The notes below the pieces were generated by a model. The model searched no databases. It was not told where the DNA came from and worked only from the letters and a program-made list of their open reading frames with translations. Positions 1 through 7,322 of a DNA stretch of 64,000 nucleotides are shown piece after piece. The translations under genes were made by a program, and so were the position numbers. The number at the start of each line of letters is the position of its first letter. The first letter of the stretch is position 1. Source of the stretch: UBA6663 sp044226485 (GTDB lineage: Bacteria; Chloroflexota; Anaerolineae; Anaerolineales; UBA6663); NCBI GenBank assembly GCA_044226485.1, contig JBGAGY010000017.1:1-64000 (forward strand). Direction: 5' to 3'.

Positions 1-1054
1 TGCGCTCGAGCCGGCCAGGCACGCCCTGCAGCGCCGCGATCCCGGCGCGGGCGGCGTCGGCCGGGACGTCGAGCGCGCCGACGGTCGCCGCGAGCGCGGC
101 CAGGATGTTCGAGATCATGAAGCGCCCGACCAGCGGCGTGTGCACGTCGGCGATCTCGCCCCCGGGCGTCCGCACGTCGAAGCGCATGCCGTCTGCGGAG
201 AAACGCGAACGGAGCGCCGTGAACGCCGCTTCGGCCACCTGACGCTGGCTGTAGCTCAGCCGCCGGGCCTCGAAGGCCCCGGAGAGATAATCGTACGACT
301 CATCGTCGGCGTTGAGCACACCGCACTTGGCGACGCCGGGTTTTGGCGCGGCCTGCGTTAGCCCGGTCAGGAGGCGCGCTTTGGCCTCGCGATAGGCCTC
401 ATAGGTGCCGTGGTAATCGAGGTGCTCGTGGGTGATGTTGGTGATCACGCCGACGTCGAACTCACAGGCGTCCGTGCGGCGCTGCGCCCAGCCGTGCGAC
501 GTGGTCTCGAGCACGCAATGCGTGAACCCGGCGGCCACCATGCGCGCCAGATAGCCCTGCAGGGCCGGCGCATCGGGCGTGGTCACGTGCAGGCCGGTGT
601 CGAGCGTGGCGTCGCCGATCACGGCGCCGACTGTCGAGATCAGGCCGGCCCGCAGACCGGCGGCGGTCAGTATCGTATGGATCAGCGTGGACGTGGTGGT
701 CTTGCCGTCGGTGCCGGTGACCCCGATCATCACAAGCCGGCGGGCCGGATAGCCGTTGAGCGCCGCGGCCAGCCAGGCCAGCGCCTCGCGCGTATCTGGC
801 ACAACCAGAAGCGGCGTCAACGGGGTCAGGCCGGCTTCCAAACTACCGGCTTCGACGACCACTGCGGACGCGCCGCGATCGAGCGCCTGCGCGACGAAGC
901 GATGGCCGTCCACGGTGCCCCCGCGCACGGCCACGAAGAGCGTGCCGGGCTTTACTTCGCGCGAGTCGGCCGTGACGGCCGTCACGTCGGGCTCGCTCCA
1001 ACCTGTGCGTGTGAACGCCAGCGGGATTCCGTCCAATAGATCCGAGAGCCGCAT
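1..1054 (-). CDS. murE: MurE, UDP-MurNAc-tripeptide synthetase (3' end beyond window)
   Basis: Reading leftwards from ATG at 1054 the frame stays open to the window edge (about 351 codons), so the C-terminal part is missing. The enzyme adds the third stem-peptide residue, usually meso-diaminopimelate, to UDP-MurNAc-L-Ala-D-Glu in the cytoplasm using ATP. Visible are the N-terminal Mur fold (TADSREVKPGTLFVAV near residue 25), a P-loop TGTDGKTTT near residue 110, a TTPDA substrate motif, ETTSHG, and NITHEHLDYHG followed by YREAKARL, whose Lys is the one carbamylated in Mur ligases. No Shine-Dalgarno site precedes the ATG. A perfect TATAAT lies six bases upstream, so the mRNA is probably leaderless. 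The diaminopimelate-selecting C-terminal domain cannot be seen, so the exact third residue is not shown. Confidence 0.93.
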   Translation of the reverse strand, partial: MRLSDLLDGIPLAFTRTGWSEPDVTAVTADSREVKPGTLFVAVRGGTVDGHRFVAQALDRGASAVVVEAGSLEAGLTPLTPLLVVPDTREALAWLAAALNGYPARRLVMIGVTGTDGKTTTSTLIHTILTAAGLRAGLISTVGAVIGDATLDTGLHVTTPDAPALQGYLARMVAAGFTHCVLETTSHGWAQRRTDACEFDVGVITNITHEHLDYHGTYEAYREAKARLLTGLTQAAPKPGVAKCGVLNADDESYDYLSGAFEARRLSYSQRQVAEAAFTALRSRFSADGMRFDVRTPGGEIADVHTPLVGRFMISNILAALAATVGALDVPADAARAGIAALQGVPGRLER

Positions 1055-1060
1055 GGGGTG

Positions 1061-1066
1061 ATTATA
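1061..1066 (-). promoter_or_regulatory. -10 box of murE, leaderless start
   Basis: On the minus strand the sequence reads TATAAT, CACCCC, ATG. Six bases between the -10 box and the start codon put the expected transcription start on the A of ATG. No convincing -35 box was found. Confidence 0.7.
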
Positions 1067-1230
1067 GTAGTGCGGCGAACAACAACGTGACACGAGCACT
1101 TACGGAGAATATCGTCGCTCCCTGACGCGTGGGCCCCGGCATGCCATTTCGGCCGTCTGCATGCGCCGCCCCGATCGGCGTGAAAACACCGCGCGCGACC
1201 CGCGCCGCACGATCCGACCGAAGACGCCCC

Positions 1231-1256
1231 GTAGGGGCGGCCCTTGTGGCCGCCCT
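1231..1256. repeat. GTAGGGGCGGCC-type palindromic intergenic repeat
   Basis: The sequence GTAGGGGCGGCC CTTGT GGCCGCCC can fold into a short GC hairpin. From memory it resembles intergenic GTAGGGGCGG repeats common in several bacterial phyla. It lies far from any gene end, so a terminator role is unlikely. Only one copy was noticed in the window. Confidence 0.45.
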
Positions 1257-1373
1257 CATCGTCATTTCGACCCGCCGACGTCGCGCACCCGCGCCTTCAC
1301 GGCAGGCAGTGCAGACGAAATGTCCGCGAAACGCCTTGCATCCTCGCGGTTCGCATGCCCGCCCACCTCCGAC

Positions 1374-1409
1374 AAAAAAAGCGCCCCGGGCTGAAAGGCC
1401 CGGGGCGCT
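1374..1409 (-). terminator. intrinsic terminator of the FO operon
   Basis: On the minus strand AGCGCCCCGGGC, a six-base loop and GCCCGGGGCGCT form a 12-bp GC stem followed by seven T residues. It begins 27 bases after the stop codon of the b-delta gene. It closes the operon before any F1 gene. Confidence 0.92.
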
Positions 1410-1435
1410 GTGCGCATCTAGAGTGCGAGGTAGGT

Positions 1436-2164
1436 TCAGCGCACGGCGGTCCGCAGACCGTCGAGCTTGCCGGCCACCGAGCCGTCGACCACGCGGTCGC
1501 CGACACGCACGACCAGGCCGCCGAGGATCTCGGGGTCGACCTTGAAGTGCACATCAGCGGCGCCCAGGTCGCGCTTGACGGAGCTCTGCTCATCGGCGGT
1601 CAGAGGCAGCGCGCTGGTGACCTCGGCGACGGCGTTGCTGGCCGACGCATCGATCAGAGTCAGCTTGCCGGCCTTGACGCCGCTGAAGAACTCGTTGATC
1701 AGGGCGCGCTGGCGGGTCTCGTCGAGAGCCTCGCCGATGACCTTGTTGGCCGCGGCCATCGCCAGGGCGGCCACCTGGCCGCGCAGGTCGCCAAGCACGC
1801 GATTGCGCTCAGCCAGGGCCTCGGTCTCGGCCTGCTTGAGTTTCGCGACGCGATCGGCCTCGGCAGCGGCGCGCACATCGGCGGCCTGCTTCTCGGCGCG
1901 TTCGACAGCCTCAGCCACGCGGCGGTTGGCTTCCTGTTGAGCTTCGGCGATCACCTGCTTGGCCTGAGCCTCGGCGTTGGCTCGGGCCTCACCCGCGATC
2001 CGCGCATCCTCGAGGCCCTGAGCGATCTTGCGCTTGCGGTCGTTCAGAATCTTGAGCACGGGCTGGTAGGCCCAGCGATTCAAGACGAAGTAGACCAGCG
2101 CGAAGTACAGCGCAAAGACGATCAGAAAACCGAAGTTGATGCCAAGTCGAGAAAGGGCTTCCAT
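1436..2164 (-). CDS. atpF: ATP synthase subunit b with fused C-terminal delta-like segment
   Basis: The 242-residue protein joins two stator parts. Residues 1-30 form a membrane helix, and residues about 35-165 a long charged coiled coil rich in Ala, Glu, Lys and Arg, typical of FO subunit b. The last 75 or so residues (from about KLTLIDASAS to GLRTAVR) match the end of the delta/OSCP subunit, with the late-family signature DPEILGGLVVRVGDRVVDGS. It therefore probably links FO to the top of F1 as a single chain. It is the last gene of the FO operon, 15 bases after atpE, and is followed by a strong terminator. No separate delta, alpha, gamma, beta or epsilon gene follows. Confidence 0.9.
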   Translation of the reverse strand: MEALSRLGINFGFLIVFALYFALVYFVLNRWAYQPVLKILNDRKRKIAQGLEDARIAGEARANAEAQAKQVIAEAQQEANRRVAEAVERAEKQAADVRAAAEADRVAKLKQAETEALAERNRVLGDLRGQVAALAMAAANKVIGEALDETRQRALINEFFSGVKAGKLTLIDASASNAVAEVTSALPLTADEQSSVKRDLGAADVHFKVDPEILGGLVVRVGDRVVDGSVAGKLDGLRTAVR

Positions 2165-2179
2165 GGACGTACCTCGGTT

Positions 2180-2431
2180 TTAGACGAACAGGATGATGAG
2201 GGCGATGGCCAGGGCGTAAATGGCCGTCGACTCAGCGAAGGCGATGCCCAGGATCATGTTGGTCTGGATGGTGCCGGTGTAGTCGGGGTTGCGGCTCATG
2301 GCCTGAACCGCGCCGCCCACGACAGTGCCGATGCCGGCGCCAGCGCCTGCCACACCGATGATCGCCAGGCCGGCGCCGATGAGTCGGGCCACCTGAACCA
2401 TCGTGGTCTGAAAGACTTCGTTGAACTCCAT
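2180..2431 (-). CDS. atpE: ATP synthase subunit c
   Basis: This 83-residue hairpin protein has two membrane helices. The first carries the Gly/Ala packing run AGAGAGIGTVVGGA, the polar loop reads SRNPD, and the second helix holds the ion-carrying Glu67 in FAESTAIY. Such subunits form the rotor ring of FO. The Glu-Ser and Tyr pattern resembles sodium-type rings, but in my alignment the helix-1 Gln needed for sodium is an Ile, so proton use is more likely. It sits between atpB and the b-delta gene in one operon. Confidence 0.95.
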   Translation of the reverse strand: MEFNEVFQTTMVQVARLIGAGLAIIGVAGAGAGIGTVVGGAVQAMSRNPDYTGTIQTNMILGIAFAESTAIYALAIALIILFV

Positions 2432-2486
2432 GTGATCTCCCTCCTGGATGCGTGTGTCGTCTCGATCGAACGTTTGATGAGTTGAG

Positions 2487-3602
2487 TTAGTGACCTTCGC
2501 CGCTATGGCTCACCGTCGCCTGGCTGATGAAGGTCAGAGCCAGGGCCGAGAACACATAGGCCTGGATGGCGCCGACGGCCACCTCGAGCCCGACCAGCAG
2601 GCCGGGGACGAAGAAGGCGGTCAGTGAACCCAGGATGGCGAGGAGCAGGCCGCCGGCAAACATATTGCCGAACAACCGCAACGAGAACGATAGGTTCTTC
2701 GCCAGTTCCGAGATCAACTCGAGCAGACTGACGATGAAGTCCATCAGGCCGAAGAACGGCTTATCGATGATGGTCTTGAGATTGAAGAACTTTGAGAAGT
2801 AGTCGAGGCCCAGCGCGCGCACACCCATGACCTGCACGATGATCATTGTGAGCAGGGCCAACGCCAGCGTGAAATTCAGGTCGGTCGATGCGCGTCGCAG
2901 GCTCGGCACCACTTCGCAGTACGGGCACGACGTGTCAAGGCCCCAGTAGTGCTCGGCCTCAGCCTTTGAGCCTTCGGCCGACACCTCGGTCTCATGGCCG
3001 GCGGACGAGGCCTCGATGGCAGCCGTCTGATCCTCGGCAGTGCCCTGAGCGCCACCGTTGATCAGATGCACGCCAGCGACGACCTCAGTATGGTAGCCCT
3101 TGGCGCTGCCATGCGCGATCTTGGTGTACCCGATCGTTTCGTGGATCGGCACAAGACCGAACAGGTTCACCGACAGCACGACGATAAAGATCGTGGCCGT
3201 GATCGGGAAGATGTCTTTAGCCCACTTGCTGCCGGCGGCCTGCTCTGCCATATCCCACAGCATCTCAATGGCCATCTCGATCAGGTTATAGGGCCCCTCA
3301 GGCACAAGCTTGCCGCTGCGCGCGAAGGGCTGGATGACCAGGAACACCACCGCCACCAGGAGCAAGGCGACGATAAAGGCCGAGAGCATGGTGTTGCTGA
3401 TGAAGAATTCCTGGCCGAAGAGCGGGAACAGCTTCAGCGATGGCCAGGCGGGCTCGGCGGGCAGAACCACAGCCGGCGGGGCCGGCTTGAAGATACCGCC
3501 CACGCCGAAGGCGAGGACAGCACCCAGGATCATCAGGCCCAGCCAGATCCAGCGCCAGAAGCCGACGCGTCGCGTGGGTTCAGCATGTTCGTGTGAACTC
3601 AA
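2487..3602 (-). CDS. atpB: ATP synthase subunit a with an unusual hydrophilic insertion
   Basis: At 371 residues this is about 100 longer than most bacterial a subunits. The C-terminal part has the conserved SLRLFGN motif with the essential Arg of the proton channel, then several membrane helices. After FGLVPIHETIGYT (about residue 160) there is a hydrophilic stretch of roughly 70 residues, rich in Glu, Ala and Gly and ending in a CPYC motif (residues 226-229), before the next helix starts at TDLNFTLALAL. The start is a TTG at 3602 overlapping the stop of the upstream gene (TTGA), with GGAG eight bases before it. The role of the insertion is unknown. It could bind metal or form a disulfide. 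Confidence 0.93.
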   Translation of the reverse strand: MSSHEHAEPTRRVGFWRWIWLGLMILGAVLAFGVGGIFKPAPPAVVLPAEPAWPSLKLFPLFGQEFFISNTMLSAFIVALLLVAVVFLVIQPFARSGKLVPEGPYNLIEMAIEMLWDMAEQAAGSKWAKDIFPITATIFIVVLSVNLFGLVPIHETIGYTKIAHGSAKGYHTEVVAGVHLINGGAQGTAEDQTAAIEASSAGHETEVSAEGSKAEAEHYWGLDTSCPYCEVVPSLRRASTDLNFTLALALLTMIIVQVMGVRALGLDYFSKFFNLKTIIDKPFFGLMDFIVSLLELISELAKNLSFSLRLFGNMFAGGLLLAILGSLTAFFVPGLLVGLEVAVGAIQAYVFSALALTFISQATVSHSGEGH

Positions 3603-3901
3603 GGCTGCTTCTCCGTTGATGATGAATTGTCGACGGTCGTGTTGTTTTTCTTCTGGCCGGTCCGAACCGCGCGCAGAAGGAATTGATACAAAAGGCCGAT
3701 GCTCACGGGCGCGCTCAGCACTGCCAACCCCACCGTGAACAACAACCGCGTCCCAGCTGCCTGATCGAGCAGCCGGCCCACGAAGACAAGGGCCAGCACC
3801 AGGGCCAATACCACGACCCCGCCCAGCGCCATCGCCATGAGAAGCGCCGTCGAGACCGGTTGCGGGGTCCGCGGCGGCGCCGAGTTAGGGTCCTGCGTCA
3901 T
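3599..3901 (-). CDS. AtpI/AtpZ-like small membrane protein, first gene of the FO operon
   Basis: The 100-residue protein has a Pro-rich N-terminus, two predicted membrane helices (about residues 20-45 and 52-77) and a polar tail. A short two-helix protein before atpB is usual in FO operons, where AtpI/AtpZ proteins help ring assembly or ion supply. The sequence itself is not diagnostic, so the name rests on position and topology. A good promoter lies just upstream. The -10 box ends nine bases from the ATG and no ribosome site is seen, so the leader would be very short. Confidence 0.75.
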   Translation of the reverse strand: MTQDPNSAPPRTPQPVSTALLMAMALGGVVVLALVLALVFVGRLLDQAAGTRLLFTVGLAVLSAPVSIGLLYQFLLRAVRTGQKKNNTTVDNSSSTEKQP

Positions 3902-3910
3902 TGATTGTGC

Positions 3911-3940
3911 ATTTTATCACTCACATTAATCGTGAGTCAA
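3911..3940 (-). promoter_or_regulatory. vegetative promoter of the FO operon with overlapping inverted repeats
   Basis: On the minus strand TTGACT (3940-3935), an 18-base spacer and TAAAAT (3916-3911) form a near-consensus housekeeping promoter. Two nested inverted repeats overlap it: ATCACTC at 3916-3922 with GAGTGAT at 3944-3950, and ACTCAC with GTGAGT around the spacer. This arrangement would suit an operator. Confidence 0.8.
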
Positions 3941-4050
3941 TGCGAGTGATCAGGTGAACTTGGGTCAAACGGAGCCCCTCGAGACCTCCCCTTTCGGGGG
4001 GTGGCCCGGCTCTGACCGGCTCGACAAGCCCATAGCCGGGCCGGAGGAGC

Positions 4051-5544
4051 TCACCGAATAAAGTTCGTCCCAGCGGCCTGCGCGATCTGAACGAACGGGC
4101 CGGCCAGCACGCCGACCAGGATCACGCCCACCGAGCACAGCCAGAGCGCGAAGACGTAAGGCCGGGCGATCGGGAACGTGGCCTGATCTTTCGGCTCGCC
4201 CAGATACATCACCTTCATGATGACCAGGTAGTAGTACAGGGCCAGCAGAGCGTTGATGGCCCCGGCGATGACCAGCCACATCAGCCCGGCCTCGGCCGCC
4301 GCCGCGAACAGGTACAGCTTGCCGAAGAACCCGGCCAGCGGCGGGACGCCGCCGAGCGAGAGCAGGGCCACCAGCATCGCCAGCGCCAGCCCCGGCGACT
4401 TGCGCGACAGGCCGCTGAAGTCGCTGATCTCATCGGAGCCCGTGATGCGGGTCACCAGCACGATCACGCCGAAGGCCACCAGGTTGGTCAACGTGTACAT
4501 GCCGAGGTAGTAGACGACCGCGCCGATGGCGTGCTCACCCCCGACATTGCCGTCGGTGTTCAGGTTATAGAAGGCGGCCAGGCCCAGCAGGATGTAGCCG
4601 GCCTGTGCGATCGACGAATACGCCAGCAGGCGCTTGATGTTGCGCTGCTGCATCGCCAGCAGGTTGCCGACGGTCATCGTCAGCACGGCCAGCGCAGCGA
4701 TCACGTTGGACCAGATCCCGGCATAACCCGGGAAGACGACCAGCATCAGGCGCAGCAGCACAGCGAAGCCCGCCGCCTTCGACGCCACCGACAGGAAGGC
4801 CGTCACGGGCGTCGGCGCGCCCTCATACACATCGGGCGCCCAGAAGTGGAAGGGCACGGCCGAGATCTTGAAGCCCAGGCCGATCACGACGAAGAGCAGG
4901 GGCAGGATCACGGGCACGGTCGGCACGCCGCCGACGCCGGCCTGGCCGATCACGGCCCCGATCTCGTACAGGTTCGTGCTTCCCGAAAAACCGTAGAGCA
5001 GGCTGAAGCCGTAGAGCAGGATCGCCGATGTGAAGGCGCCGAACAGGAAGTACTTGAGGCCCGACTCGGCGCTCTTGTCGCTTTCGCGCAGGGAGCCGGC
5101 CAGGGCATAGAGCGCGATCGACGAGGACTCGATGGCGAGGTACAGCATCACCAGGTCGGTCGCCATCGCCATGAAGTTCATGCCGATGACCGAGCCGGTC
5201 AGCACCAGGAAGAACTCGCCTTCCTTGCCGATCACGGGCGAGTCGGTCGCGATCAGGGCCGTCACCATGCCCGCGAACAGGAACAAGATGCGGAACGCGA
5301 AGGCCGCGTTGTCGTTACGCAGCATGCCGCCGTACTGCAGGTCGGCGGTCAGCGTGGGCAGCGTGACCACAAGGGCCGCGATCAGCGCGACCCCGAAGCC
5401 CAGCGCAGCCACCACGCCGATTTCGCGCTTGCGCTCCTTGCCGCGTCGAACGTCGGAGAGCATGATCGCGGCGGCCGAGAGCACCAGCACGATCTCGGGC
5501 GCGAGCGCCAAAATGTGAGACGGATCAAAAGACTGGATATTCAT
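4051..5544 (-). CDS. nuoN: complex I subunit NuoN (set 1)
   Basis: The 497-residue protein has about 14 membrane helices and antiporter-type motifs: an AIESSSIALYALAG segment with the TM5 Glu, FKISAVPFHFWAPDVYEGAP, and the Lys-containing KRLLAYSSIAQAGY. NuoN is one of the proton-translocating subunits of the membrane arm of NADH:quinone oxidoreductase. It is the last gene of complex I set 1. About 145 bases separate it from the second nuoM gene, and a single run of GACNGCN heptads lies in that gap. Downstream at 3984-4045 are weak GC hairpins but no clear terminator. Confidence 0.95.
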   Translation of the reverse strand: MNIQSFDPSHILALAPEIVLVLSAAAIMLSDVRRGKERKREIGVVAALGFGVALIAALVVTLPTLTADLQYGGMLRNDNAAFAFRILFLFAGMVTALIATDSPVIGKEGEFFLVLTGSVIGMNFMAMATDLVMLYLAIESSSIALYALAGSLRESDKSAESGLKYFLFGAFTSAILLYGFSLLYGFSGSTNLYEIGAVIGQAGVGGVPTVPVILPLLFVVIGLGFKISAVPFHFWAPDVYEGAPTPVTAFLSVASKAAGFAVLLRLMLVVFPGYAGIWSNVIAALAVLTMTVGNLLAMQQRNIKRLLAYSSIAQAGYILLGLAAFYNLNTDGNVGGEHAIGAVVYYLGMYTLTNLVAFGVIVLVTRITGSDEISDFSGLSRKSPGLALAMLVALLSLGGVPPLAGFFGKLYLFAAAAEAGLMWLVIAGAINALLALYYYLVIMKVMYLGEPKDQATFPIARPYVFALWLCSVGVILVGVLAGPFVQIAQAAGTNFIR

Positions 5545-5569
5545 CAGGTACTCGCCCTGTCAATCAAGT

Positions 5570-5600
5570 GACGGCAGACGGCTGACCGCTGACCGCAGAC
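5570..5600. repeat. heptad repeat run (GACNGCN)
   Basis: Four consecutive heptads read GACGGCA, GACGGCT, GACCGCT and GACCGCA, followed by GAC. Unlike most other heptad elements in the window it has no complementary arm. The same unit recurs as both arms of the element at 61809-61904. Confidence 0.7.
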
Positions 5601-5689
5601 TTCTCATCGCTTAGGTGCCGTAGGCCTACCAGACCCTTTGGCCTTTGGTCGAAAGAGCGTCGCAAGCGTCGCCCGACCACCGGCCGCGG

Positions 5690-7216
5690 TCATCCTCCAC
5701 CCAACGCCTGCAGAACCGGCCGGAGGCCGCTCTCGACGAGCGGCGCCATGATCGCCGGATATACGCCGACGATGATCATCAACCCGCTCAGCAGCACGAG
5801 CGCCACCTTGTCGAGCGCCGTCACGTCAGGCAACGTCGCGAACTGCGCCGGCAACTCGCCGAAGAACACGCGCCGCACGGCCAGCAGGATGTAGGCCGCC
5901 GTGATGACGATCGACAACGCCGAGATGATCGCCGCAGCCGGGAAGAACCAGGGAGCCGTCATGAAGCCCGGCAGGTTGATCGGGTCGAGCGCCACGCCCT
6001 GCCACAGGCCCATGTAGATCGGGATCTCGGCCACGAAGCCCGAGAAGCCCGGCATGCCCATCGACGTGAAGCCCGCAATCAGGAAGGCGACGCCCGCCCA
6101 GGGCATGCGCTGCATCATGCCGCCCAACTCCGGGATCTGGCGGGTGTGCGCGCGGTCATAGACCATGCCGACGATGGAGAAGAAGAGGGCCGTCATCACG
6201 CCGTGCGAGAACATCTGCAGCCCGGCGCCGGTCAACCCGAGCGGGTTGAGCGTGGCGAAGCCCAGCATCACAAGGCCCATGTGCGACACCGACGAGAAGC
6301 CGATGATGTACTTGAAGTCCTTCTGGATCAGGGCGATGTAGGCCGCGTAGATCACGTTGACAAGCGCGAAGGCCACGATCACGGGCGCCCAGAACTTGGC
6401 GCCCTCGGGCAGCAGATACACGCCCAGGCGCAGCGCAGCGTACATGCCGATCTTCATTTCGACGCCGGCCAGCATCATCGAGATCGCCGTCGGCGCTGCG
6501 ACGTGGCCGTCAGGCGCCCAGGAGTGCAGCGGGAAGATCGCGCCCATGATCGCGAAGCCGCCGAAGATCAGCGGGAAGACCCAGCGCTGAAGCTCGGGCG
6601 AGAAGTTCGCGGCCGCCATGTCGAGCAGGTCGAACGAGCGCGCGCCGGCCGGCAGCGCCGCATAGAGCGCCAGCACGCCGACAAGGGCAACGAGCGAAGC
6701 CAGGAACAGGTACAGCGTCAGCTTCATGCCGCCGTACTCGCGCGTCTTCGGCGACCCCCAGACCACGATCATCAGGAACTTGGGGAAGACAGCGATCTCG
6801 AGCAGGAAGAAGAACAGGAACAGATCCATCGCGGCGAAGACGCCGAAGACGCCCACCGACAGGATCAGATAGAAGGCCATATACTCGCGGGCGCGATCCT
6901 CGATGCCCCACGAGATCATCACACCGGTCAGCAGCACGATGCCGGTCAGCACCAGCATCGGCAGGCTGAAGCCGTCAACACCCATGTGGTAGCGGATACC
7001 CAGCTGCGGGATCCAGGCCACGTCCTCGACGAACTGGAAGCCGCCCGCCGCCTTGTCGTAGGCGAAGTACAGGTAGCCCGACAGCAGCACCGTGAAGGCC
7101 GCCGTCACCAGCGCCGCCGTGCGCGCCGCGTCCTTGCGCTCCGCGGGCAACAGCAGAATGCCGAGCCCGACCACCAGAGGCGCAAACGTGATGACCGAAA
7201 GAAAAGGAAAGGTCAT
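5690..7216 (-). CDS. nuoM: complex I subunit NuoM, second (extra) copy of set 1
   Basis: This 508-residue protein belongs to the NuoM/antiporter family (KDFKYIIGFSSVSHMGLVMLG, FPLHSWAPDGHVAAPTAISM, HGVMTALFFSIVG). It is more divergent than the other NuoM copies. The usual E-x-x-LIP-M segment reads LEIAVFPKFLMIVVWG, keeping the Glu and Pro but with a Lys after the Pro. It lies between nuoM and nuoN in a set that already has one nuoM, so it would be an additional pump module. I chose ATG 7216 over an in-frame TTG at 7228 because the protein then begins like its paralogues (MTFPFLSVITFAPL). Confidence 0.9.
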   Translation of the reverse strand: MTFPFLSVITFAPLVVGLGILLLPAERKDAARTAALVTAAFTVLLSGYLYFAYDKAAGGFQFVEDVAWIPQLGIRYHMGVDGFSLPMLVLTGIVLLTGVMISWGIEDRAREYMAFYLILSVGVFGVFAAMDLFLFFFLLEIAVFPKFLMIVVWGSPKTREYGGMKLTLYLFLASLVALVGVLALYAALPAGARSFDLLDMAAANFSPELQRWVFPLIFGGFAIMGAIFPLHSWAPDGHVAAPTAISMMLAGVEMKIGMYAALRLGVYLLPEGAKFWAPVIVAFALVNVIYAAYIALIQKDFKYIIGFSSVSHMGLVMLGFATLNPLGLTGAGLQMFSHGVMTALFFSIVGMVYDRAHTRQIPELGGMMQRMPWAGVAFLIAGFTSMGMPGFSGFVAEIPIYMGLWQGVALDPINLPGFMTAPWFFPAAAIISALSIVITAAYILLAVRRVFFGELPAQFATLPDVTALDKVALVLLSGLMIIVGVYPAIMAPLVESGLRPVLQALGGG

Positions 7217-7228
7217 AATAGCTCTCAA

Positions 7229-7321
7229 CAGGCGTCAGGCTTCAGGCGTCAGGCTTCAGTGACGCTTCCGCGCAAACCGCGGTAGCGTGAACGGACGCCT
7301 GAGGCCCGACGCCTGTCGCCT
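7229..7321. repeat. palindromic heptad element between nuoM genes
   Basis: The left arm has the heptads CAGGCGT, CAGGCTT, CAGGCGT and CAGGCTT. The right arm is the complement of CAGGCGT, CGGGCCT and CAGGCGT. Between them is a core with CCGCGGTAGCGTGAAC. A closely related core sits in elements with quite different arms at 47748, 53926 and, inverted, 45321. Confidence 0.75.
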
Positions 7322-7322
7322 C

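Larger units (their letters stand above)
1055..1373. other. intergenic region without a gene
   Basis: About 320 bases separate the murE start from the ATP synthase terminator. I see the murE -10 box and a small palindromic repeat at 1231-1256 (GGGGCGGCC, CTTGT, GGCCGCCC). The frames that are open here show no ribosome site and no recognisable protein. Confidence 0.6.

Noticed and set aside
2180..2431. Sodium-type ATP synthase ring from the EST and Tyr pattern in helix 2
   Set aside because: In my alignment the Gln of helix 1 required for sodium binding is an Ile, so a proton ring is more likely.
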